From Verrucomicrobiota bacterium (GTDB lineage Bacteria > Verrucomicrobiota > Verrucomicrobiae > Chthoniobacterales > UBA10450), in contig QHOZ01000020.1 in assembly GCA_003219495.1 (NCBI GenBank), positions 1 through 23,183 on the forward strand: a DNA stretch of 23,183 nt, given 5' to 3'. Under the pieces are notes generated by a model that had not been told where the DNA came from, did no database searches, and was given only the letters and a program-made list of their open reading frames with translations. How positions within the stretch are numbered: position 1 is the stretch's first letter; every line of letters starts with the position of its first letter. Below, piece by piece: positions 16,768-23,183 of this stretch. A program made the position numbers and the translations under genes.

Positions 16768-17878
16768 TTGCACTCCTTGAAATTGCCGGAATCCAGGCGG
16801 GTTTTGTGGGTCGTGGCCGCGCTGCTCATATTGATATGCGGCGCCGCTTATTATTTTTTCATGCCGGTCGCGGAAGTGGCAATTGTGAAACGAGGCACCG
16901 CGATCTCCGCCGTTTACGGAACGGTGCGAATCGAGCCCGCCTTTGTCGTCCACGTGCGCGCGCAGAACGCCGGATTCATTCAGCTCGCTGAGGAATTTTC
17001 CGCCGGTCGTGGCGCAATCGGCAAAACGGTCGCCAAAGGTCAATTGCTCGCGAGCATTGCGGACGAAGCGACCGCGCGACAACTGAAACAAGCTCGCGCG
17101 GATTACCGCGCAGCGGCCGAACGCGCAAAGCTTCCCTTGCCATCACAGGAGTTGCTCAAGACGGCCGAAGACAATTTGCACCGCATCGAACAAGTGGTGG
17201 CGTCGGGAAACGTGCCGGCAGTTGAATATGAAAAATCAAAGAGCGAGGTCAACCGGCTGCGCGGCGCGCTTGAGAACGAACGCATCGAGCGTGATCGAAA
17301 TCTCCAGTCCCTCGACGAAGCGGAAAAGAAGTTGGAATCGCAAATGCGCGCCTCCGAAATCCGCGCGCCGATGGACGGGTTGCTCAGCGCGGTCGGAACG
17401 ATTGACAGCGAGCTCGTGAGCGAAGGCAATCAGTTGTTTACCATTTCATCGCGCAAAACTTACGTTCGTGAAAGCGAAAGTGCAGCTTTACGCTTACCGA
17501 AATCAACTTTTCGACGCACGCGTTTCGTCGATTCAACCGGCGGCCGATCCGGACACACAACGTTACACGATCATTTTGGAAATGGAGAAGCCGCCCGACA
17601 ATCTCATGGCGGGCATGACCGGCGAAATGAACATCATCACCGGCACGCACGAGAACGCGCTGCTCGTGCCGACGCGCGCAGTGATTGTCGATCAAGCGCT
17701 CCTTGTGAAACGCGGAATCATTCAGAAGCGCACGATCAAACCCGGATTCCGCACGCTCGATTTCACGGAAGCATTGAGCGGCGTCTCGCAGGGCGATCGT
17801 GTCGTCGTGAGCGATCAGGATCGGCTTCATCCCGGTCAACCGGTTCGTCAGCGACGCGTCGACAATTCGCGGAAATGA
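16768..17878 (+). CDS. HlyD/MacA-family periplasmic adaptor, frameshifted mid-gene
   Basis: Membrane-fusion adaptor bridging the inner-membrane ABC permease and TolC. TTG 16768 follows the TolC stop directly; an N-terminal membrane anchor is seen at residues about 11-33 (VLWVVAALLILICGAAYYFF). Then the two lipoyl half-motifs (GKTVAKGQLLASIADE; IRAPMDGLLSAVGTIDSELVSEGNQLFTI) flank a coiled coil (LENERIERDRNLQSLDEAEKKLESQM). After RKTYV the frame is lost near 17466. The beta-barrel and proximal domains continue in another frame (KAKVQLYAYRNQLFDARVSSIQPAADPDTQRYT, LMAGMTGEMNI, LLVPTRAVI) to TGA 17876-17878, overlapping the permease ATG. About 15 residues typical of the barrel domain are missing at the junction. 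The apparent long fusion with the permease is only a frame accident caused by this break. Confidence 0.85.
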
Positions 17879-19110
17879 CCGCGCCGCTTTACATCGCGCT
17901 GCGTTTTGCGACGCATCGCAAGCGCGCGTTATTCCTCAGTCTTGTCGGTGTCGTTTTTGGCGTCGGCATTTTCATTTGCACGCAGGCGCAAACCCAGGGC
18001 TTCGCCCAATTTTTTATCGACTCCACCATCGGTAGTAATGGCGCGCTCGTGGTCCGGTCGCGATTTCAACCGCGCTCTGGCGACATGATTGTGTCCGGCA
18101 AGACAACGAACACCGCCGCGCGCAGAAATATTTTCGAAGGAATCACGAACGTCAGCGAGATCATGCGCGTCAGCCGGCAATTTTCCAACGTGGTCGCTTG
18201 TTCGCCGGTTGTGCGTGGCACGGTAGGCGCGCGTGGCGGGTTTCAAACGACGACGGCCGAGCTTTTCGGAATCGATCCTGTTTCGCACCTGCGCACGACC
18301 GACCTCGCCAAGCAAATTGTCGATGGAAAGTTCGACGATTTCCGCAACAACACGTCGAGTGTCATCGTTGGTTATCGCCTCGCTGCTCAGCTCGAGATTG
18401 GAACCGGTGATACGATTCAGTTATTGGCGCCGGGTGGCGAATATTGGCGGTTCAATGTCGCAGCGATCGCGCGCAGCGGAGTTGGCACGATCGACAGCAG
18501 CCGGATTTATGCGCACGGGCGCGTCGCGCAGCGATTGCTCAAAAAGCCTTACGACGCGTCGATGATCATCTACAAACTGCGCGATCCGGATCGCGCGCCG
18601 GCGCTCGCGACGCATTTCGAAAATCTTTTTCAACATACGGCGCAGAGCTGGCAGGAGCGCGAGGAAGGAACTCTCCAAATTTTTTCTACGCTTCGAATTT
18701 CCACCGCGGTCACTGTGTCGCTGATCATTCTGCTCGCGGGCTTCGGAATCTTTAACGTACTGACGATGTCGGTGCTCTCGAAAGTGCGCGAGATCGCGAT
18801 TTTGCGATCGATGGGTTATCGGCGGATCGACATCTCCGCGATTTTTCTCTGGCAGGGCGCGCTCATCGCAACTGTCGGCTCAATCATCGGTTGCATGCTC
18901 GGCGCATTGTTGACCTTTACCGTTTCGCATGTGCCGATTCACGTCCGCGGCCTACTTTATACGAATCACTTTTTGGTAGTCTGGGATTGGCGACATTATT
19001 TCTGGGCAACGGTGCTCGCCGGAATCGCGGTTTGCATCGCGAGTTACGTTCCGGCAAGGCGCGCGGCCCAATTGCAACCGGTCGATACTTTGCGCGGTTC
19101 GAGTTTATGA
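17875..19110 (+). CDS. MacB/LolC-type ABC transporter permease
   Basis: 411 residues from ATG 17875 (ATGA overlap with the adaptor). An N-terminal membrane helix (ALFLSLVGVVFGVGIFICTQ, about residues 18-37) is followed by a large periplasmic MacB-PCD-like domain (residues about 40-275, with ELFGIDPVSHLR and VIVGYRLAAQLEIGTGD). Three C-terminal helices make up the FtsX domain: VTVSLIILLAGFGIFNVLTMSV followed by the cytosolic coupling segment SKVREIAILRSMGYRRIDI, then LIATVGSIIGCMLGALLTF and ATVLAGIAVCIASYVPARRAA. This architecture belongs to MacB/LolCE mechanotransmission permeases, which move substrates from the periplasm rather than across the inner membrane. It is part of the tripartite exporter with the TolC and HlyD genes. 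Substrate unknown. Confidence 0.9.
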   Translation: MTAPLYIALRFATHRKRALFLSLVGVVFGVGIFICTQAQTQGFAQFFIDSTIGSNGALVVRSRFQPRSGDMIVSGKTTNTAARRNIFEGITNVSEIMRVSRQFSNVVACSPVVRGTVGARGGFQTTTAELFGIDPVSHLRTTDLAKQIVDGKFDDFRNNTSSVIVGYRLAAQLEIGTGDTIQLLAPGGEYWRFNVAAIARSGVGTIDSSRIYAHGRVAQRLLKKPYDASMIIYKLRDPDRAPALATHFENLFQHTAQSWQEREEGTLQIFSTLRISTAVTVSLIILLAGFGIFNVLTMSVLSKVREIAILRSMGYRRIDISAIFLWQGALIATVGSIIGCMLGALLTFTVSHVPIHVRGLLYTNHFLVVWDWRHYFWATVLAGIAVCIASYVPARRAAQLQPVDTLRGSSL

Positions 19111-19767
19111 AAGGCGACATCTCTCTCAGTTGCCGTGGCCTCGAGCGTTACCTCGGTGAAGCGGAGGAGCGCGTTCACGCGTTGCGCGGCGTCTCGCTCG
19201 ATGTCGAAACCGGAAGCTTGCACGCGGCTCGACGAACCGAATGGCGGCTCCGTGCAAATCGGGTCGACCCCGATTTCACATTTGGATGATGCAGAGTTGG
19301 CGCGTCGTCGCAATGAGTTGATCGGTTTCATTTTCCAGTTTCACTTCTTAATGGAGGACTTCACCGCGCAGGAAAACGTGATGATTCCCATGCGCCGACT
19401 TGGGCGTTTGAACGAAAGTGAAATGGAAGAGCGAGCTGCCACTTTGCTCGAAGCTGTCGATCTTGGGAACAAACGCCGTCGCCCGAGCCGCCATCTGTCG
19501 GGTGGCGAACAGCAACGCGTCGCGATTGCGCGCGCGCTGGCGAACGATCCTCAAGTGATCCTCGCAGACGAGCCGACCGGAAATTTGGACACGAACAATT
19601 CGCAACGCGCGTTTGAATTGCTGGCGAACATCGTGCGCGAACGCGAGAAAGCGCTCTTGCTAGTCACGCATAACCGATTCATTGCCGACGCGTGCGATTG
19701 GGTTCACGAAATGAAGGACGGCGTTATTATTGCCAGCCATCCGCACGGCCAACGCATCTCAGTGTGA
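19107..19767 (+). CDS. MacB/LolD-type ABC ATPase, Walker A region missing and frameshifted
   Basis: ATP-binding subunit for the preceding permease (ATGA overlap). The start reads DISLSCRGLERYLGEAEERVHALRGVSLDVETGS, normal for the family. The next segment should hold A-L-M-G-P-S-G-S-G-K-S-T but is absent. Only about ten bases stand between ETGS and the next recognisable part, LDEPNGGSVQIG, which is in another frame. Downstream all is normal: Q-loop FIFQFHFLMEDFTAQENV, signature LSGGEQQRVAIARAL, Walker B VILADEPTGNLD and H-loop LLVTHN, ending at TGA 19765-19767. The break, near 19213-19228, sits inside an inverted repeat (GTCGA 19203-19207 with TCGAC 19229-19233). As written the protein cannot bind ATP. 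The gene ends convergently, overlapping the minus-strand glycosyltransferase by 9 bp. Confidence 0.85.
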
Positions 19768-20952
19768 CGCGAGCGCGGGCGAAGTGGATCGGAAGTGCAT
19801 GACAAGTTTGTCGATGTAATCGCCCCAGGTCCGGAATCTTCGAGCGCGCGCTTCTTGCGAAAGTCGCGCATACAATTGTCGATCTTGCAGAAGCGATTTG
19901 ATTCCGCCGGCTAAGGCGCCGGTGTTCGTTTGATCGACAATGAGGCAGCCTCCGTCGCGCGCGACTTCACCGAGCGCGCCGTTGCCGCCGCAAACGCACG
20001 GCTTGCCGTGGAGCAAGCTCTCGACAATCGGAAGTCCGTAACCCTCCATGAGCGACGGATAAACGGTGAAGTGACAATCGCGATAGGCGCGCGACAAAAC
20101 CTCATCATTCACATGCCGGAGCCACCGCAATGGCTTGCCACGAATTCGCAATTTCCAAATCGTGCGCACGATTTTGTTGAACGGCGGCCCGACATTTGGG
20201 CCGATGAGCTCGAGCTCAAACTTCACCCCATCATTCCATAGCTGCTCAGCGGCGCGCAAAAGTCCGAGATGATTTTTTCGCGCGTGAAAAGTGCTGACAA
20301 ATAAAACCAAATTCGCTTCCGAATCATTCGCCGCGGCCAGTTGCGCGGTTTCCAATTCGCCCGGCCACGGTTCCACGACAGTCTCCGGCGCGCCGCAACC
20401 GAATTTCTCCCAGTAGTGAAGCAGATCGTCCTGCGCTTCGTTGGAAACACAGATCACCAAATCGAACGCGGCCAATGATTCGAGATACGGACGCGATTTC
20501 TTTTCCCGATCAGGATAAACATCGGTAAGCCGCAAGTCCGTCGCGTCGTGAAAAATTGCGATCTTGCGCGCGCGCGTTCGCTCGAGAAATGGTCGCAACA
20601 ACTCGCGGCGTCGATCGCGAAAAATATCCGGCATGAGAAAAACGTCGTCGCTGCCGATTTCCTGATCGAGATCGATGCGCGACCGCACCACCGAGCGATA
20701 AAATTCCGTGAACGGATCTTCGCCGCGCCATTCCGGACGTGCCGGCGCGCGCCTCTGACCTTCAAATGGTCGCGCGAGAAAACGAAGCCCGCGGGAGCCA
20801 AGATCGACATAGAAATTACCAATCGTGTTCCAGGAGATCGGGCGAACGTCGAAGCGCTGACTCAGCTCAGAGAAAATCCGGCGCGTCATTCGTTGCATCC
20901 CGGTGTTTTGCCCGGAGCGACACGAGCTGGTTACGTCGATAAAGACCTTCAT
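19759..20952 (-). CDS. Glycosyltransferase family 4 (GT-B fold)
   Basis: 397 residues from ATG 20952 (KVFIDVTSSCRSGQNTGMQRMTRRI), which overlaps the stop of the upstream membrane glycosyltransferase by ATGA; longer starts would read into that gene. The C-terminal GT4 domain shows NLVLFVSTFHARKNHLGLLRA (donor-domain start) and the family motif YPSLMEGYGLPIVESLLHGKPCVC with the E-x7-E pair, followed by GGCLIVDQTN. It probably transfers a sugar from a nucleotide donor in polysaccharide or glycolipid synthesis in the cytoplasm. Donor and acceptor cannot be read from sequence. No frame break is seen. Confidence 0.88.
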   Translation of the reverse strand: MKVFIDVTSSCRSGQNTGMQRMTRRIFSELSQRFDVRPISWNTIGNFYVDLGSRGLRFLARPFEGQRRAPARPEWRGEDPFTEFYRSVVRSRIDLDQEIGSDDVFLMPDIFRDRRRELLRPFLERTRARKIAIFHDATDLRLTDVYPDREKKSRPYLESLAAFDLVICVSNEAQDDLLHYWEKFGCGAPETVVEPWPGELETAQLAAANDSEANLVLFVSTFHARKNHLGLLRAAEQLWNDGVKFELELIGPNVGPPFNKIVRTIWKLRIRGKPLRWLRHVNDEVLSRAYRDCHFTVYPSLMEGYGLPIVESLLHGKPCVCGGNGALGEVARDGGCLIVDQTNTGALAGGIKSLLQDRQLYARLSQEARARRFRTWGDYIDKLVMHFRSTSPALASH

Positions 20953-22413
20953 TGAGCTGGAACTTGCCAACAAATGAACTGCGCGCGGCTCAGCGCGACC
21001 TGAACGTTTGGATACAGCTGTTGTAGCACCGGAAAATCGCGAGCGACACACGCTCCGTTCAGCGGCGGCTTCGGTGGATTAGCCCGGATTTCATCCGTCG
21101 TGAGTTTGATTATTGGAAAGCGAAAGTTGCCGTGAAAAAGATAGAACGAATCCCACAACAGATCGTTTCCGGGAACAACTGCTTTGATCAGCACCGTTTG
21201 AGTGCCTGCTTGCTGCAGCTCGCCTAGTTTTTTCGCGATCAATTTTTCGGCCGCGACATCTTTGCGCCAAACCAGGATCCGAATTTCCGCATGAACCAGT
21301 CCGATCGCTAGAAAAAGGACTAATGCTGCCATCGCCCATTTCCGAATCGGCGCAGGTCTTTGCAGGAACGAATAAAACATGATGGCCACGAGGAAGCAGA
21401 GCGAAGGAATAATCGGAATTACGTAACGAACGTGTCGAAAATTGGTGACTATCGTGAGAACGAGAAAGCCCAAAGCAACCCAGGCAATTTCGCGGACCGC
21501 ACGGGACGATCGTTCCCGCGTTGAAAAAAGAATTAGGAACGGCGCGACCAACGACAGGAAACCGGAAAGTCCGCCGGCCAAGCTCATCGCAATCGGATTT
21601 TCAAAGTAAGGCCGATGGCCGAGCTCATTCGGTCCTAGCCAAACGATGACTTCATCGTGATAAACACTCCACACCGGCATTTCATATTTAAGAAGTTGAA
21701 GAAGCGGCCAGATCGACATCAACGCGATCGCCAGAATCATGCTCCCGACAAGCGGTCGAGCGGAGCTTCGTAAAACCGCGCGCTCTTCGCGATTTGCGAA
21801 ACGGACTGCGAGAATAATCAGCCAGACCAAAAACGTCACCGGCATTTTTTGCAGGCTGCCGAGCCAGCACGCGATTGCAGCCGCGAACCACCAAGTCGAT
21901 TTTTTTCGCGCAAGCTCCGCAAAAACAATCGTGAGCAATGTGAAAAATGTCAGACCGACGTCGAGCAAACCCCGGGATGATTCCGAGGCGAACAACGGCG
22001 ATGAAACCAGGACCGCGATCGCGAGCGGAATCAGCCACGGATCGTTTGGCCTCACCAAATAAACGAGCCATCCGAGAGCGAGCGAAGTGAGGACACCGTA
22101 AAGGATTGGCCAAACACGCAGCGCGACCGCGGGGTTTTGAAATCGCGGCAGCGTGAAGCTCGTCAGCCAATATTGGAGCGGCGGTTTTTCAAACGAGCGC
22201 TGAAAATTGTAATGAACAACCAAAGATTCGCCGGTCATCAGCATGTAGCAGTTCGTCGGTGCCATTTAATATTCCGCGCGGCGCTTCAAAACTGAGCCAC
22301 GCGGCAAAGCCAAGGGTGATCAGGCTCGCAACCATTACCGCCCTGCGGCGCTGATGATAAAGATCTGACGAAGAAGTTTCGATCGGTGATACGGAAATGA
22401 CGTCAGCGGTCAT
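20949..22413 (-). CDS. ArnT/PMT-like polyprenyl-phosphate sugar transferase (GT39/GT83-like), frameshifted near the N-terminus
   Basis: Integral membrane glycosyltransferase that uses lipid-linked sugars on the periplasmic side. ATG 22413 gives TADVISVSPIETSSS and a first membrane helix (AVMVASLITLGFAAWLSF), then APRGILNGTDELL. Here the frame is lost near 22248. The next frame continues MLMTGESLVVHYNFQRSFEKPPLQYWLTSF, which holds the F-E-K-P-P-L-x-Y-W motif of the family, followed by about ten hydrophobic helices and a soluble C-terminal domain. Homologues have an acidic loop, roughly T-D-E-x-x-Y-A-x-x-x-R-E-M, between these parts; about seven residues are missing. The downstream GT4 gene overlaps its stop. 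One copy of the iterated 10-mer (22417-22426) lies just upstream of the start codon. Confidence 0.85.
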
Positions 22414-22570
22414 GATAAGATCGACATCCAGCCACGGGAAAACAATTGGTGCAAGTGTGAGGCGGGAACCCGCATCTGCAAATGAAACAATCATCGGCAT
22501 GTGAAATGAGCTTGTGATAAAGATCACGCGACCTTAACGAATTGGAGATAGTACGGGAGATCCCGGATCG
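22414..22570. promoter_or_regulatory. Divergent promoter region with a CRP/FNR-like palindrome
   Basis: 157 bp between outward-facing glycosyltransferase genes. TGTGA-N6-TCACG at 22513-22528 matches the CRP consensus TGTGA-N6-TCACA except for the last base, and could be bound by a CRP/FNR-type regulator. No clear sigma70 boxes were identified. GGGAGA at 22555-22560 is a plausible ribosome site for the plus-strand gene. Confidence 0.35.
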
Positions 22571-23183
22571 ATGTCCGTCACGCGAAAACTGCTGGTTTCG
22601 GCGATTTTCCTGCTCGAAGCGCTGGCGATCTATTTTTTTCTGGCCCAGCAATACCCCATGTCGGGAGATGATTACTCGTATCGCTATCAATCGAAGCTAT
22701 TCGCGTCCGGAAAGCTGTGGGCCGAAGACCCGCTCTACGAACCGTCGCTGCCCTTCTACGATTGCCTGGAAACCTATTGTCTTCGTGACGATCGCGGCCA
22801 CAGATTTTCAAAGTATCCACCCGGTTGGCCGCTTATTCTTGCGATAGGTGTCCGGCTCCGCGTGCCATGGCTGGTTGATCCGCTCCTCGGCGCTCTCCTG
22901 ATCTTCATGATGCTGCAATATGCCGAACGAAAATTCGGCAGGGAACAGGCTAAAGTCGTGTCTGTGTTTGCGATGTTTTGTTTTTTCCTCTGCTACTACG
23001 CGGCCTCTTTCCGGCCTCATATCGCAGCCGCACTGTTCGGGTTCTCCGCTTTCCTTCTCTATGAGTTCGCGGAGAGTCGCCCTAACTCCGCCAGGACCTG
23101 TTTATTTGGAGTGGGCGCGCTTCTTGGTTACTCGGCGATGGTCCGTTACCTCGATTGGATTCCTCTGGCCGCTTGGATCGGTA
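22571..23183 (+). CDS. Membrane glycosyltransferase-like protein (PMT/ArnT-type), partial at window end
   Basis: Open from ATG 22571 to the window edge (204 codons, no stop). The N-terminal helix KLLVSAIFLLEALAIYFFLA is followed by a periplasmic acidic loop QQYPMSGDDYSYRYQSKLFASGKLW. This has the G-D-D/E-x-x-Y pattern where GT39/GT83-like enzymes carry catalytic Asp. FSKYPPGWPLIL is the usual K-Y-P-P-G-x-P motif after the loop. Further helices follow (PLLGALLIFMMLQYA, VVSVFAMFCFFLCYYAASF, HIAAALFGFSAFLLYEF). It probably uses a polyprenyl-phosphate-linked sugar. It is divergent from the other membrane glycosyltransferase; the acceptor is unknown. The start is supported by GGGAGA 10 nt upstream and by the position of the first helix. 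Confidence 0.8.
   Translation, partial: MSVTRKLLVSAIFLLEALAIYFFLAQQYPMSGDDYSYRYQSKLFASGKLWAEDPLYEPSLPFYDCLETYCLRDDRGHRFSKYPPGWPLILAIGVRLRVPWLVDPLLGALLIFMMLQYAERKFGREQAKVVSVFAMFCFFLCYYAASFRPHIAAALFGFSAFLLYEFAESRPNSARTCLFGVGALLGYSAMVRYLDWIPLAAWIG

Larger units (their letters stand above)
1027..22426. repeat. Dispersed 10-12-bp motif RTTGTCGATCTT, 20 core copies
   Basis: The core TGTCGATCTT is on the plus strand at 1027, 2833, 3441, 3510, 4332, 6943, 8935, 10109, 11353, 15494, 19455 and 19877. Its complement AAGATCGACA is at 5050, 6293, 12039, 12066, 13264, 14871, 20800 and 22417. Twelve copies extend to RTTGTCGATCTT: plus-strand starts 2831, 3439, 3508, 8933, 10107, 11351, 15492, 19875; minus-strand copies at 5050, 12066, 13264, 14871. 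Nineteen copies are inside genes, in several frames and both orientations; one lies just 5' of a gene. Copies were found by eye, so a few may be missed. Confidence 0.95.

Noticed and set aside
16768..19110. 780-residue fusion of HlyD adaptor and ABC permease
   Set aside because: The middle part (about residues 233-368) is Arg/His-rich nonsense, while the true HlyD C-terminus is in another frame; the fusion results from the frame break near 17466.
1..23183. CRISPR array, IS element, prophage or toxin-antitoxin module
   Set aside because: No regularly spaced direct repeats, transposase, integrase or small paired genes were seen; the only iterated sequence is the dispersed 12-mer.

Overview
The window is a compact, GC-rich segment of a Gram-negative bacterial chromosome. 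It has outer-membrane beta-barrels, a two-TolC export operon and genes mostly joined by ATGA/GTGA overlaps. Gene content and protein style suggest a soil Verrucomicrobiota-like lineage; this is an inference from memory and only moderately certain. No phage, IS element or CRISPR array was seen.

Layout. (1) 51-1763: two secreted beta-barrel proteins closed by a strong terminator (1772-1842). (2) 1864-6609: a selenocysteine locus with its own promoter. It runs from a SelW-like selenoprotein (UGA at 1951) through tRNA-Sec (2205-2299), selD (itself with UGA/Sec at the active site, 2404) and selA to selB. (3) 6584-12777: addB and addA, double-strand-break repair helicase-nuclease subunits, overlapping selB in one transcription unit. 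(4) 12790-13893, minus strand: an inositol-phosphate synthase of the actinobacterial type. (5) 14048-19767: an export operon of two TolC-like proteins, a HlyD/MacA adaptor, a MacB/LolC-type permease and an ABC ATPase. (6) 19759-22413, minus strand: a GT4 glycosyltransferase and an ArnT/PMT-like membrane glycosyltransferase. (7) 22571 to the window end, plus strand: the start of a second membrane glycosyltransferase-like protein.

Two things stand out beyond the gene list. First, the 10-mer TGTCGATCTT occurs 20 times on the two strands, and 12 of these share the 12-mer RTTGTCGATCTT. A 10-mer is expected about 0.04 times here by chance. The copies lie in at least four reading-frame/strand registers of unrelated genes, so the constraint acts on DNA. 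The density (about one per 1.2 kb) resembles DNA-uptake sequences or other highly iterated genome motifs. Second, seven genes (selD, selA, addB, addA, the HlyD adaptor, the ABC ATPase, the ArnT-like GT) lose their frame exactly where conserved residues are missing. Several of these junctions coincide with palindromes, including a perfect 70-bp palindrome in selD. These breaks are either template-switch or assembly artefacts or real decay; raw reads would decide.

If the breaks are artefacts, the functional picture is coherent: a complete Sec-insertion system with at least two selenoproteins, an AddAB recombination machine, a tripartite exporter and envelope glycosylation.
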